Below, piece after piece: positions 54,491 to 63,136 of a stretch of DNA of 64,000 nucleotides. Numbering within the stretch: the first letter of the stretch is position 1; each line of letters starts with the position of its first letter. The notes under the pieces are model-generated. The model saw only the letters and a list, made by a program, of their open reading frames with translations. It was not told the origin of the DNA and ran no database searches. Location of the stretch: NCBI RefSeq assembly GCF_028682175.1, contig NZ_JANHKS010000002.1:231804-295803 (forward strand). The letters are read 5' to 3'. Source of the stretch: Pseudomonas putida (GTDB taxonomy: Bacteria; Pseudomonadota; Gammaproteobacteria; Pseudomonadales; Pseudomonadaceae). The position numbers and the translations under genes are program-made.

Positions 54491-56032
54491 CTAGCCGCGC
54501 CGGTCCCAGGCGCCCGCCAGGCTGCGGTCCAGCAGGTGTTTCTTGATCCGCTCGCTGGGGGTCAGCTCGAAACGGTCGATGGCTTTGTAGTAGCGGGGTT
54601 GCTGGTAGGTGGCCAGTCGTTCGTCCACCCAGCCTGCCAGCCCGGCCATGTCCGGCAACGCGCCCTCCTCCAATTGCAGGTAGAGCAGGATCTCCTGCTC
54701 GCCGACGTCCGAGTTCACGCCAACGGCGGCGCAGGCGCGGACAGACGGGTGCGCGCTGAACACACGCTCCACTTCCCAGGCGGAGACGTTTTCGCCGCGC
54801 ACCCGCATGCTGTCGGTTTGACGCCCGACGAAAAACAGATCGCCGTCGGCATCGAAGCGGGCCATGTCGCCGGTGTACAGACGACCGTTGCGCAGTGCGC
54901 TGCTGGTGGCTCGCGGGTTGTCCAGATAGCCAGGCAGAAAGACCCCTTCAACCGGGCTCGACAACACCATCTCGCCCAACGACCCGACGGGGACCGGCTC
55001 CCCCTCCGCATCCAGCAGTTCGACGCGCAACCACGGCAGTGCCTTGCCAATCGACCCCGGTTTGTTGGTGGCGTTGAGCGTGGCGAAACTCGAACACTCG
55101 GTCATGCCGTAGCACTCGCGCAGCGGGCAGTTGAAGCGCTCGGCGATGGCTGCCCAATTGCCCTGGCTGATGCCCGCGCCCCACAGCGTTCGCAGGCTGC
55201 GGGTGGCGGGCCAGCGGCTGGCGTCCTGTTGCATGAGGATGTCGAGGATGCCACCCAGATAGTGCAATTGCGTGGCCTGCGCCTCGCTGCACTGGTCCCA
55301 GAAACGGCTGGCGGAAAAGCGCTGCACCACGCTCAATCGCACGTCGGCCAGAAACGGCAGCAACAGCATTTGCGCCCCGCCGATGTGGCACAACGGCTCC
55401 CACAGCAACAGGCGATCACCGTCGCGCACGTCGGCCACTTTCAGCACCGCTTCACTGGCGATGCGCATCATCCGGTGGGTGAACAGAACGCCTTTCGGCG
55501 CGCCGGTGGTGCCCGAGGTGTAGATCAGGCACAGCGGCGCATCGGTGGCGCTGGGGGTCAGCATCAGGGTTGCCGACGGCCAGGCTTGTGCCGCTTCGTG
55601 CAAGGCAACAATGGAGCGATACCGCAGCGAGGCAGCGGCGCCCTTTTGCAACAGCGGTTCGAATTCGGCGTCGCCGACCACCAGGTCAGGCCGGCCATGT
55701 TCGAAGGGGTAATCCAGGCCCGGGCCGCGAAGCTTGGTGTTGATCGGAATCCACACCAGCCCCGACAGAATCAGCGCGTAGATCAGCACGATCTGCTCGT
55801 CGCTGTTGGTCAGCATCACCGCGACCCGCTGGCCGGGCTCAAGGCCCATGTCGGCCAGCACCGCCTGCAGCGAGGCCACCCGTTGCCGCAACGAGGCGGT
55901 GGTCAGGGAACGGCCCTCGAACGCCAGGCGCACACCTGCGTCGTCCGCCAGCAGGCCTGCGTGAATCAAAGGGGCGGTATCGAGCTGATCACCGGCAATA
56001 CGATGGGGGAAGAACTCGGCATATGGATGCAT
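54491..56032 (-). CDS. AMP-dependent acyl-CoA synthetase/ligase
   Basis: 513 residues. The AMP-binding P-loop YTSGTTGAPKGV (about residue 180), the ECYGMTE motif, TGDMARFDADGDLFFVGR and the C-terminal SERIKKHLL lysine region make it a member of the ANL superfamily. It activates a carboxylic acid as its CoA thioester. The ATG at 56032 is two bases after the stop of the permease gene, so it is translated from the transporter message. Together with the importer and the enoyl-CoA hydratase it suggests uptake and beta-oxidation-like breakdown of an acid (carnitine-, cinnamate- or alkenoate-like), a guess from context. Confidence 0.9.
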   Translation of the reverse strand: MHPYAEFFPHRIAGDQLDTAPLIHAGLLADDAGVRLAFEGRSLTTASLRQRVASLQAVLADMGLEPGQRVAVMLTNSDEQIVLIYALILSGLVWIPINTKLRGPGLDYPFEHGRPDLVVGDAEFEPLLQKGAAASLRYRSIVALHEAAQAWPSATLMLTPSATDAPLCLIYTSGTTGAPKGVLFTHRMMRIASEAVLKVADVRDGDRLLLWEPLCHIGGAQMLLLPFLADVRLSVVQRFSASRFWDQCSEAQATQLHYLGGILDILMQQDASRWPATRSLRTLWGAGISQGNWAAIAERFNCPLRECYGMTECSSFATLNATNKPGSIGKALPWLRVELLDAEGEPVPVGSLGEMVLSSPVEGVFLPGYLDNPRATSSALRNGRLYTGDMARFDADGDLFFVGRQTDSMRVRGENVSAWEVERVFSAHPSVRACAAVGVNSDVGEQEILLYLQLEEGALPDMAGLAGWVDERLATYQQPRYYKAIDRFELTPSERIKKHLLDRSLAGAWDRRG

Positions 56033-56034
56033 CT

Positions 56035-57738
56035 TCAAAGCCCTTTGCGTTTCGAGATGGAGCGTCGCGATACCCACTGGGCAACCACGGCGAAAAATAC
56101 GATGAACACCAGCAAGGTGGTCGAGGCCGCCGCCAGCGTCGGCGTCAGCGCGAGCTGGATGCTGTCCCACATCTGCTTGGGCAGCGTGGTGTTGATACCG
56201 CCGCTGACGAAGATGGCCACGGTCAGGTCATCGAACGAGGTGATGAACGCCAGCAGGAACGCCGACACCAGGCTGGCCGACATCAAGGGCAAGGTCACGG
56301 TGCGCAACCGGGTGAAGGTGCTTGCGCCCAGCATCCGTGCGGCATCGTCCAGGCGCCAGTCATACTGTTTGAATGCCGCCGACAGGGTCACCACCACATA
56401 GGGCAGCGCCAGCACCGTATGCCCCAGCACCAGCCCCAGATCCTTGCCGGCCAGGCCAATGCGCGAGAACAGGTACAACAAGCCGAGGGCGATGACGATG
56501 CGCGGTACGATCAAGGGCGCGATGAACAGCACGAACAGCCCCTTGCGCCACCCCGCAGACAAGCGGGTGAGCGCCATCGTCGCCCCGAAACCCAGCACCA
56601 GGGCGAGCAGCGCCGTCGCAACGCCGACACCGAACGAGCGCATCAGCGCCGCCTGCCACACGGGTGACGTGAAGAACTCCTCAAACCATTTGAAGCTATA
56701 CATCTTCGGTGGGAACGCAATGAACGGGCTGCTGGTGAAGGCCAGCGGCACCACGATCAGCACCGGAAGAATCAGCAGCATGACCAGTACGATGCTGTAG
56801 CCGGTGAGCAGTTTGCTGTCCCCTCCCCGCGCCCGCTCCTTGCCGAAGCGCGCACTGAAGTGTCCGAGCCAGATCAGCACCTGCAGGCCGCGTCCGGAAC
56901 GCTTGCCTTCTGGCGCCTCGCCGCCGAGTGAAGACAGCCCGGCGACGCGGTCGTAGATCAGGAACACCACCAGCGAGGACGCCAGCAGCACCACGGAAAG
57001 CGCGCCTGCAAAACGCATGTCGAAGAGGTCCAGCACCGAGGAGATGACCAGTTGCGCGACCATCATTTCCCTTGGTGAACCCAGTAACGCCGGCACGATG
57101 AAGAAGCCGAGGCTGGTGATGAACACCAGCAACGCAGCGGCGGCAATGCCGGGTGCCGACAGTGGCAGGAAGATACTGAAGAAGCTCATGGCGCGGCTGG
57201 CGCCCAGTGTCTGCGCGGCGGGTGCCAAGCGCTGATCGATGCTGCGCATGATCGGCAACAAGGTAATGACCGCCAGTGGCAGCATCGAATGCACCATGCC
57301 GATCAACACCCCGGACAGCGCAGGAACCAGCCCCGAGGGGTTGTCGATAACCGAAGCGGCGAGCGTGGTGACCAGGCCCTTGCGCGACAACAGCAGCATC
57401 CAGGCGTAGGTCTTGACCAGGTAGCTGGTCCAGAACGGCAGCATGATCCATAGCATCCACCGCTCACGACCATAGGGCGAGAGGCGCGTCAGCAGGTAGG
57501 CGATGGGATAGGCCAGCAGCACCGCCACCAGCGCCGTCATCGCAGAAATCCAGAATGTGATACCCAACACGCGGCCATAGATCGGGGTGGACGCGATACG
57601 CTGGAAATTGCCCAGGCTCAGGTCACCATTGGCGTCCTGAAAGCTGCCCATGAGCATCTCACCCACCGGCAGCAGGAAGAAAAGACACAGGAACAACAGC
57701 GCTGGAATGGCCGGCCACAGGCCGCGCCGCAGGTTCAT
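56035..57738 (-). CDS. Fused ABC transporter permease (PotB-PotC-like)
   Basis: 567 residues, twice the usual size. The two halves each hold about six hydrophobic segments and an EAA-type loop: QTLGASRAMSFFSIFLPLSAPG (about 175-198) and ARMLGASTFTRLRTVTLPL (about 495-515). A charged linker (about 270-305) joins them. It thus makes both membrane halves of a PotABCD-type importer as one chain. The ATG at 57738 overlaps the ATPase stop (57735-57738). The reading frame is intact through the linker, with no sign of a frameshift or error. Confidence 0.9.
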   Translation of the reverse strand: MNLRRGLWPAIPALLFLCLFFLLPVGEMLMGSFQDANGDLSLGNFQRIASTPIYGRVLGITFWISAMTALVAVLLAYPIAYLLTRLSPYGRERWMLWIMLPFWTSYLVKTYAWMLLLSRKGLVTTLAASVIDNPSGLVPALSGVLIGMVHSMLPLAVITLLPIMRSIDQRLAPAAQTLGASRAMSFFSIFLPLSAPGIAAAALLVFITSLGFFIVPALLGSPREMMVAQLVISSVLDLFDMRFAGALSVVLLASSLVVFLIYDRVAGLSSLGGEAPEGKRSGRGLQVLIWLGHFSARFGKERARGGDSKLLTGYSIVLVMLLILPVLIVVPLAFTSSPFIAFPPKMYSFKWFEEFFTSPVWQAALMRSFGVGVATALLALVLGFGATMALTRLSAGWRKGLFVLFIAPLIVPRIVIALGLLYLFSRIGLAGKDLGLVLGHTVLALPYVVVTLSAAFKQYDWRLDDAARMLGASTFTRLRTVTLPLMSASLVSAFLLAFITSFDDLTVAIFVSGGINTTLPKQMWDSIQLALTPTLAAASTTLLVFIVFFAVVAQWVSRRSISKRKGL

Positions 57739-58802
57739 GACCGTGCCTCGGCGGCCAGCAGCGTGGCGCGGTCCGCGTCCCAGGTGATCCCCACCTGATT
57801 GCCCACCAGCGGCTTGACCTGACGGGCGCAACGCACGCTGAAACGAGCACCGGACGGCAGGCGAATCAAGGCCCGGGTGTCACTGCCAAGGAATACGCAC
57901 TCATCCACATAACCCACCAACAAACCCTGAGCAGGGTCGGTCAGGCGCGCAGCTTCAGGTCGGACCAGCACGAAGGCGTCATCGTCCACCGTTTGCGCGA
58001 CCTCCTGGCCGACGCAACCGCTGAAATCGACCAACCGGCCTTCAACCGCGAACTGCTGGCTGTTTTCACGACGCACCTTGAGCACGTTGGAGTGGCCGAT
58101 GAACTCGGCGGCGAAGCGGGTCGCCGGGCGATCGTAAAGCTTCTGGGGCGTGGCCAGTTGTTCGATACGCGCGCGGTTCATCAGGCAGATACGGTCGGAC
58201 AGGGTCAGCGCTTCTTCCTGATCGTGGGTGACATAAATGAAGGTCGCGCCCAGTTCCTTGTGCATGTGGCGGATTTCGAGCTGCATGTGTTCGCGCAGGT
58301 TCTTGTCCAGTGCACCCAGCGGCTCGTCGAGCAGAATCACCGACGGCCGATAGGCAAAACAGCGGGCCAGGGCGATGCGCTGCTGTTGCCCGCCGGACAA
58401 CTCGTTGGGGTAGCGATGGGCGAAATCCTGCATGCGCACCATGGCCAGCGCGTCATCCACTGCGGTCCTGGTTTCGGCCTTGCCCATACGCCGCATGCGC
58501 AATCCATAGGCGACGTTGTCCCAGACGCTCATGTGCGGAAACAGCGCATAACTCTGGAACACCAGCCCCATCCCGCGATCGCCCGGTGCGGTGTGGGTGG
58601 CGTCCTTGCCGTCGATCAAGAGTTGGCCGCTGGTGGGCAGCACCAGCCCGGAAATCATCTGCAGCAAGGTGGTCTTGCCGGAGCCGGAAGGCCCCAGCAA
58701 GGTCAGGAACTCACCTTCCTTGACCTGGATATTGGTGGGTTGCAACGCCACGAACTGGCCATATGTTTTGCCCAGGCTGCGGGCCTCTAGTTTGACGGTC
58801 AT
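57735..58802 (-). CDS. ABC transporter ATP-binding protein (PotA-like)
   Basis: 355 residues. Walker A GPSGSGKTT (36-44), signature LSGGQQQRIALAR, Walker B VILLDEPLGALD and the H-loop THDQEEA. A TOBE domain occupies the C-terminal third. It drives the importer made of the fused permease and the solute-binding protein. Its start lies ten bases after the solute-binding protein's stop. Confidence 0.95.
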   Translation of the reverse strand: MTVKLEARSLGKTYGQFVALQPTNIQVKEGEFLTLLGPSGSGKTTLLQMISGLVLPTSGQLLIDGKDATHTAPGDRGMGLVFQSYALFPHMSVWDNVAYGLRMRRMGKAETRTAVDDALAMVRMQDFAHRYPNELSGGQQQRIALARCFAYRPSVILLDEPLGALDKNLREHMQLEIRHMHKELGATFIYVTHDQEEALTLSDRICLMNRARIEQLATPQKLYDRPATRFAAEFIGHSNVLKVRRENSQQFAVEGRLVDFSGCVGQEVAQTVDDDAFVLVRPEAARLTDPAQGLLVGYVDECVFLGSDTRALIRLPSGARFSVRCARQVKPLVGNQVGITWDADRATLLAAEARS

Positions 58803-58812
58803 GCGGCCACTC

Positions 58813-59877
58813 CTACGACAAGATCCAGGCGTTGAAACGTTCAGTCACCTGGGTGCGATTCTCTGCCCACCAGCTCGGACTGGGCAGGCGCATGTTCTTC
58901 AGGTTTTGCTCGGCGGTCGGCAGGAACGCGGCACGCTCGGGTGGGATCGATTCGAAGGCCTTGCGGTTGGTCGGACCGTAGGCCAGGGTGTCGGTAAAGT
59001 CGGCCTGGCGCTTGGCATCGGCACAGAAGCGCACGAACTCCTTGGCCATCTCCGCCCGCGGCGTGCCCTTGGGGATGGCCCAGCCCTCGATGGAATACAG
59101 GCCCTGATTCCACACCACCTGAACCGGCGCGCCGTTTTCAATCGCCGCCTGGGCGCGACCGTTCCAGGTCGAGATCATGTCCACTTCCCCGCTCTGGATC
59201 GCCTGCATCGCCTGTGCACCGGAGGTCCACCACAGGTCAATGTGCGGCTTGATCTTGTCCAGGCTCTTGAATGCGCGATCCACGTCCAGCGGATACAACT
59301 CGTCCAGCCCCACGCCGTCGGCCAGGAGCGCCTGCTCCAGGGTGTCCAGCGGGCTGCGGCGCAAGCAGCGGCGTCCCGGGAATTTCTCGACGTTCCAGAA
59401 ATCGGCCCAGGACTGCGGGCGCTTGCCTTCGTCCAGGGTGTCGGTGCGGAAGGCCAATACCGTGGAATAGACATCCAGCCCCAGGAAATTCGGGGTGATG
59501 GCTTCGGGCATGAGGTCCGGGTAGTCCTTGGCGTCCAGCCCGATGGGTTCGAGAAAGCCCTCGGCTTCGAGGTAAGGAATGTCGGCCGAGATGGTGAGGA
59601 TGGTGGCGTCCCACACGTAGTTGCGGGTCTTGACCATGGCCGCGAACTGCGCGACCGGCTGCGACTCACGCGCCACGCTGACGACCTTGATCCCCGTGGC
59701 TTTTTCGAAGGGGTCGTAGAACGCCTTGCGGTAGGCGATGGTGTAGGGGCCGCCGGGATCGGAGACCACGATGCGCTTGTCCTGGGCGCGGACCACACTC
59801 GGGAGGCCCAGCGCCAACGCAAGCGTGGCACCGGCTTTTAGAACCTGACGACGATTTGGGGTAACTGGACTGCTCAT
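58813..59877 (-). CDS. ABC transporter periplasmic solute-binding protein (PotD-like)
   Basis: 354 residues with a signal peptide of about 31 residues: NRRQVLKAGATLALALGLPSVVRA, a Tat-like double Arg followed by a hydrophobic core and AxA cleavage site. The mature protein has the extracellular solute-binding fold of polyamine/thiamine/carboxylate binders (VVSDPGGPYTIAYRKAFYDPFEKATGI, DMISTWNGRAQAAIENG). TAGGAG lies six bases before the ATG. The ligand is not evident; since a CoA ligase is in the same unit, a carboxylate is more likely than a polyamine. Confidence 0.92.
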   Translation of the reverse strand: MSSPVTPNRRQVLKAGATLALALGLPSVVRAQDKRIVVSDPGGPYTIAYRKAFYDPFEKATGIKVVSVARESQPVAQFAAMVKTRNYVWDATILTISADIPYLEAEGFLEPIGLDAKDYPDLMPEAITPNFLGLDVYSTVLAFRTDTLDEGKRPQSWADFWNVEKFPGRRCLRRSPLDTLEQALLADGVGLDELYPLDVDRAFKSLDKIKPHIDLWWTSGAQAMQAIQSGEVDMISTWNGRAQAAIENGAPVQVVWNQGLYSIEGWAIPKGTPRAEMAKEFVRFCADAKRQADFTDTLAYGPTNRKAFESIPPERAAFLPTAEQNLKNMRLPSPSWWAENRTQVTERFNAWILS

Positions 59878-60031
59878 GACTGACTCCTACGGCACGAATT
59901 GTTCGTTTTTGTAGATGGACGTGGGCAGGGCAAAGGTCAATCAGTTGGTTAGAGAGGTACTTTGCCCCTGTCATCCATGGTGCGGTGAAGCCCGGCGCCG
60001 ACCCAGTGGCCGGCTGCCGGTCAAGCAGTGG

Positions 60032-60793
60032 TCACTTCCTGGCGCGCTTGCTGAAAAACTCTTCCATCATGCGTGCAGGCTCGCCCGAGTCGTAGGCTTC
60101 TTTCTGCAGACGACGGCCCGCTTCGATGCAGCTCTTGAAACCTTCCTCGCTCATTTCGCGGAAGCGCTGCTTGTCCAGGCGCATGGCAACCGGTGGCTTG
60201 GCCGCCAGCTCCTGAGCGATCTGCATGGCTTTCTCGAACACCTGTGCAGCCGGCACCAGATGATGAATCAGGCCAATGCGGTGGCACTCCTCGGCGTCCA
60301 TCAAACGGCCGGTCAGTACCAGCTCGATGGTGCGCGACATGCCGAGCATGCTGTTCATGATCCAGGGACCGGTCGTGCTCGGGATCCCGGAGTTGATTTC
60401 CGGCTGGCCCATGCGCACCTCCGGGTGGCCGACACGGATGTCACCGAGCAGCGCGACCTGGAACGCCGAACCTGCGGCGGTACCGTTGAGCGCAATCACC
60501 AGCGGTTTGGAGAGGCCGCGCAGCGTCGCGTAGTAATGCTCCCACTCGCCGACCCACTCCACCGCACGGTCACCGCTGAAATCGTGGGCCTCAGACAGGT
60601 CCTGGCCTGCGGAAAACGCACGGTCCCCTGCCCCGGTCATGATGATGGCCTTGATCGCAGCGTCGGCTTCGTAGTGCTTCAAGGCGGTGATGATTTCGTT
60701 ACGCATCGGCGTGGTCCATGCGTTGAGCACGGCCGGCCTGTTCAGTGTGATAACCGCGACAGCACCTTGGATCTCAAGCAGAATGTCTGACAT
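60032..60793 (-). CDS. Enoyl-CoA hydratase/isomerase family protein
   Basis: 253 residues of the crotonase fold: LNRPAVLNAWTTPM, the CoA/oxyanion region RAFSAGQDLSE and GTAAGSAFQVAL (second oxyanion Gly), and PEINSGIPS. The usual catalytic Glu pair is not fully conserved (GTAAGSAF has no Glu where GGGCE is common), so it might act as an isomerase or dehalogenase-like crotonase. It is the first gene of the minus-strand cluster and is preceded by an 11-bp inverted repeat; 154 bases lie between it and the solute-binding protein gene. Confidence 0.9.
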   Translation of the reverse strand: MSDILLEIQGAVAVITLNRPAVLNAWTTPMRNEIITALKHYEADAAIKAIIMTGAGDRAFSAGQDLSEAHDFSGDRAVEWVGEWEHYYATLRGLSKPLVIALNGTAAGSAFQVALLGDIRVGHPEVRMGQPEINSGIPSTTGPWIMNSMLGMSRTIELVLTGRLMDAEECHRIGLIHHLVPAAQVFEKAMQIAQELAAKPPVAMRLDKQRFREMSEEGFKSCIEAGRRLQKEAYDSGEPARMMEEFFSKRARK

Positions 60794-60806
60794 GTTTATC
60801 TCTATG

Positions 60807-60842
60807 CGATAGTTAATGTCTCAATACAATAATTAACTATCG
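60807..60842. promoter_or_regulatory. 11-bp perfect inverted repeat, candidate IclR operator
   Basis: CGATAGTTAAT (60807-60817) and ATTAACTATCG (60832-60842) are exact reverse complements separated by 14 bases, starting 14 bases before the enoyl-CoA hydratase gene. The surrounding DNA is A/T-rich, fitting a promoter. The most obvious regulator is the IclR protein encoded at 53540-54346. Confidence 0.68.
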
Positions 60843-61002
60843 AAAAATGCGCAACGGTCCGAAATCTTTTGTCGTATTCGGGTCAGGAGGGTCGCTGAGA
60901 AGCATGAAAGACGCCGGAAAAGGCGTGCGGGAGGGGCTGGAAGCGGACGCTTCAGCGGGCACCTGTCGCCTCGATTGAGGGACAGGTGTCACACAGGATG
61001 AC

Positions 61003-61470
61003 TCAGCAGTGTCGAGCCTGCGGGCATGGCGCGGGCTCCAGCACCGCTGAGCGGCCCTGCACTCGCTCGGCACCGGACACCGGCAGGCTCTGGGCAATGG
61101 CAAACGCGACCTCCATGAAGGTGAAGCCAAGGATCAGAAAACTGGCGCCCTTGGCCACTGCATAGATCTGCCACAGCGCAAACAATCCCCTTGCCAGCAC
61201 GTCATAGAGTCCCACGAGGCGGCTCGGATGCCGCAGCCGCCACAGCGACCAGACAATCACCACGCTGCCCAGCAAATTGACGAAGAGCATCTCGGAGACG
61301 CCCAGCACAGGGACCGGACGGTCCAGCCCCAGGGCCGCGGACAGTGCGGCGAAGCCTTGCAGGCAAAGCGACGCTGACCACGGCGTCATGAAGGGCGCCG
61401 TGGCCGCCAGGTCATACCAGGCACTGGCCCGCACGATTTTCAGATTGTGGTTTACGTTCAGCATGCTCAT
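61003..61470 (-). CDS. Small membrane protein
   Basis: 155 residues with about four hydrophobic segments (roughly 22-45, 58-78, 88-110 and 112-130) and a polar tail ending CPQARHC. Function not recognised. GTGAGGG upstream of the ATG is a ribosome binding site. It is divergent from a MerR gene with a MerR-type promoter in the short gap, so it is probably the regulated target. Confidence 0.72.
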   Translation of the reverse strand: MSMLNVNHNLKIVRASAWYDLAATAPFMTPWSASLCLQGFAALSAALGLDRPVPVLGVSEMLFVNLLGSVVIVWSLWRLRHPSRLVGLYDVLARGLFALWQIYAVAKGASFLILGFTFMEVAFAIAQSLPVSGAERVQGRSAVLEPAPCPQARHC

Positions 61471-61480
61471 CCCTCACAGT

Positions 61481-61512
61481 TTGGACCCTCAGGCTAAAGC
61501 CTGGAGTAAGGT
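61481..61512 (+). promoter_or_regulatory. MerR-type promoter with dyad in a long spacer
   Basis: TTGGAC (61481) and TAAGGT (61507-61512) are separated by 20 bases that contain the dyad CCTCAGGC-TAAA-GCCTGGAG. Over-long spacers with a central dyad are the hallmark of MerR-family promoters, and TAAGGT is the -10 of the mer operon promoter. It lies 22 bases before the MerR-type gene. Confidence 0.62.
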
Positions 61513-61533
61513 CCAGAGTCAATGCGAGAAACC

Positions 61534-61914
61534 ATGAAAATGAGAATCAGCGACGTCGCCAGGCGCACCGGCGTGTCCGTGGACGCCTTGCGGTTTTATG
61601 AAGACAAAGGCCTGATCAAGCCCCAGCGAACCGCCAATGGCTACCGGCTCTACCCCGAGGAAACACTGCAACTGGTGGGGTACATCAAGTTGGCGCAGCA
61701 GTTGGGGTTTTCGCTGGCGCAGATCGGTGAAAACCTGCCACTGCTGTGGAATGCCGAAGAAGCATCGAGCGCACTTCTGGCCGAGTTGTTCGCACAGAAG
61801 ATTGCAATGCTGGACGAGCGCATTGCACAGATGCAGGCGCTGCGAAATGTGCTGGCCGAGCGGGCGCAGCAGGCGTGTCCGCTGTTGGTGGGTGACATGA
61901 ATACAGCGATGTGA
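61534..61914 (+). CDS. MerR-family transcriptional regulator
   Basis: 126 residues. N-terminal winged helix MRISDVARRTGVSVDALRFYEDKGLIKPQRTANGYRLY and a coiled-coil dimerisation helix (about 78-115). There is one cysteine near the C-terminus (QQACPLL), so a metal-binding pair as in CueR or ZntR is not present; the effector could be a small organic molecule or redox signal. In-frame ATG 61522 is an alternative start. Likely autoregulated from the promoter at 61481-61512 and controlling the divergent membrane protein gene. Confidence 0.9.
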   Translation: MKMRISDVARRTGVSVDALRFYEDKGLIKPQRTANGYRLYPEETLQLVGYIKLAQQLGFSLAQIGENLPLLWNAEEASSALLAELFAQKIAMLDERIAQMQALRNVLAERAQQACPLLVGDMNTAM

Positions 61915-62043
61915 AGCAATCAACTGGTGACTATGAGCCCTAAGCTGACGAACGCTCATGGCTCGCGTGGTCTTCGTCCAAATGAATGAGCGATTGGCCA
62001 TAGGTCGTGTTAGGGAAAGAGTGACTGTCACTCCGTTGTGATC

Positions 62044-63066
62044 TCAGCTTTTATCAGGTGAGTTGATCGCGTAATCTTTTTCCACCTTCCCAATTGCCGC
62101 ACCTGTTCCTGCATTAACCATCGCAGGTCGAACCCAGATCGTGCGCTCATCCAAGCGCCTGATATGTCCACGACGTAGATGGGCACGCGGCGTAGCGTGA
62201 TGTCCACCGCCGACCAAAGCAGATGCAGAGCTTCGGGGCGCCTCGATCTGCAGGATGCGATAGCTGAAAAAAGGCTGTTTGCCCTTTGCAATGCGCTTTT
62301 TATTGAGCATGGCCGGTGCAGCAATTTCGGGGACAGTCACGTTGGCGCAGTTAAGCATCACTCCGGTTTGAAGCAACATAAACACCTCGTCCTGAGTATC
62401 AGCAGCGATCTGCGCGTAGAGTTCGGTTCGGGACCGTCCCGCGACCATGTGTTCAAACATCTCTGGCAACAGTACGAAGGCTGCAGCTCGAAACTGTCGT
62501 AACTTGTGCGCGGGAACACCCGACTGGACATAACGATCCATGATCATTCGCGCCCCCACACTTGCCTCTCCCGGCACATAGGCGCTCACCTCATTCTGAT
62601 AGGGTACAAAAACCCCACCCATCGGCATGATCCATCTGCTGTCGCCGTCATCCCAGTAAAGGGGAATCACGACCGCTCCGCCGTGCTCTTCATTAATGAA
62701 TTCAGCAAGCTCCGGTATTCGTTCAGCAAGTTCCACAGTGAGGGTCATGCACAGCGCAATACGCTTGGATGAACGCACGCGGCCTGATTTATCTCCACCC
62801 CCTCCATCCGGGTGCACCCATGGTGCCTCCAGCGCCACGACCGGAAAAGGCAAACGCGCCATATCAACATGGACCTGGCGCAGGTCTTCCATATCAATCA
62901 AATCAGCATGATTGGGCAGGATAAACTTCACACTTTCTTGCAGTAGTGACACCACCGTAAGAAAAGCATTCCGAATGCCCGGCATGTCCTTTCTTATTGT
63001 GCTGATGGACTGCGTAAACTGCTCCAGAGCACGCGCCGAGTAGTTCAACGACTTAACCGACTCCAT
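62044..63066 (-). CDS. Phage-associated-type hypothetical protein
   Basis: 340 residues, no signal peptide or membrane span. The C-terminal region with HHATPRAHLRRGHIRRLDER followed by IWVRPAMVNAG is a motif I recall from hypothetical proteins of prophages and plasmids. The rest is not assignable. It lies on the minus strand downstream of the next accessory gene and the flanking DNA is more A/T-rich than the core. No integrase or structural phage genes are visible within the window, so this is not enough to call a prophage. Confidence 0.65.
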   Translation of the reverse strand: MESVKSLNYSARALEQFTQSISTIRKDMPGIRNAFLTVVSLLQESVKFILPNHADLIDMEDLRQVHVDMARLPFPVVALEAPWVHPDGGGGDKSGRVRSSKRIALCMTLTVELAERIPELAEFINEEHGGAVVIPLYWDDGDSRWIMPMGGVFVPYQNEVSAYVPGEASVGARMIMDRYVQSGVPAHKLRQFRAAAFVLLPEMFEHMVAGRSRTELYAQIAADTQDEVFMLLQTGVMLNCANVTVPEIAAPAMLNKKRIAKGKQPFFSYRILQIEAPRSSASALVGGGHHATPRAHLRRGHIRRLDERTIWVRPAMVNAGTGAAIGKVEKDYAINSPDKS

Positions 63067-63136
63067 TATAGGCTAACCTTTCAAAACATTATTGCCCGTA
63101 AATATGAGCGCATTAACCCAATGCTTCATTTGCATT

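Noticed and set aside
54536..56401. Long plus-strand frame (621 codons) opposite the CoA ligase and permease genes
   Set aside because: The translation is rich in Gln, His and Arg and has no recognisable domain, while the minus strand encodes well-conserved enzymes.
56035..57738. Fused permease as an assembly or frameshift artefact
   Set aside because: The frame is continuous, the linker is charged and of reasonable length, and both halves are complete.
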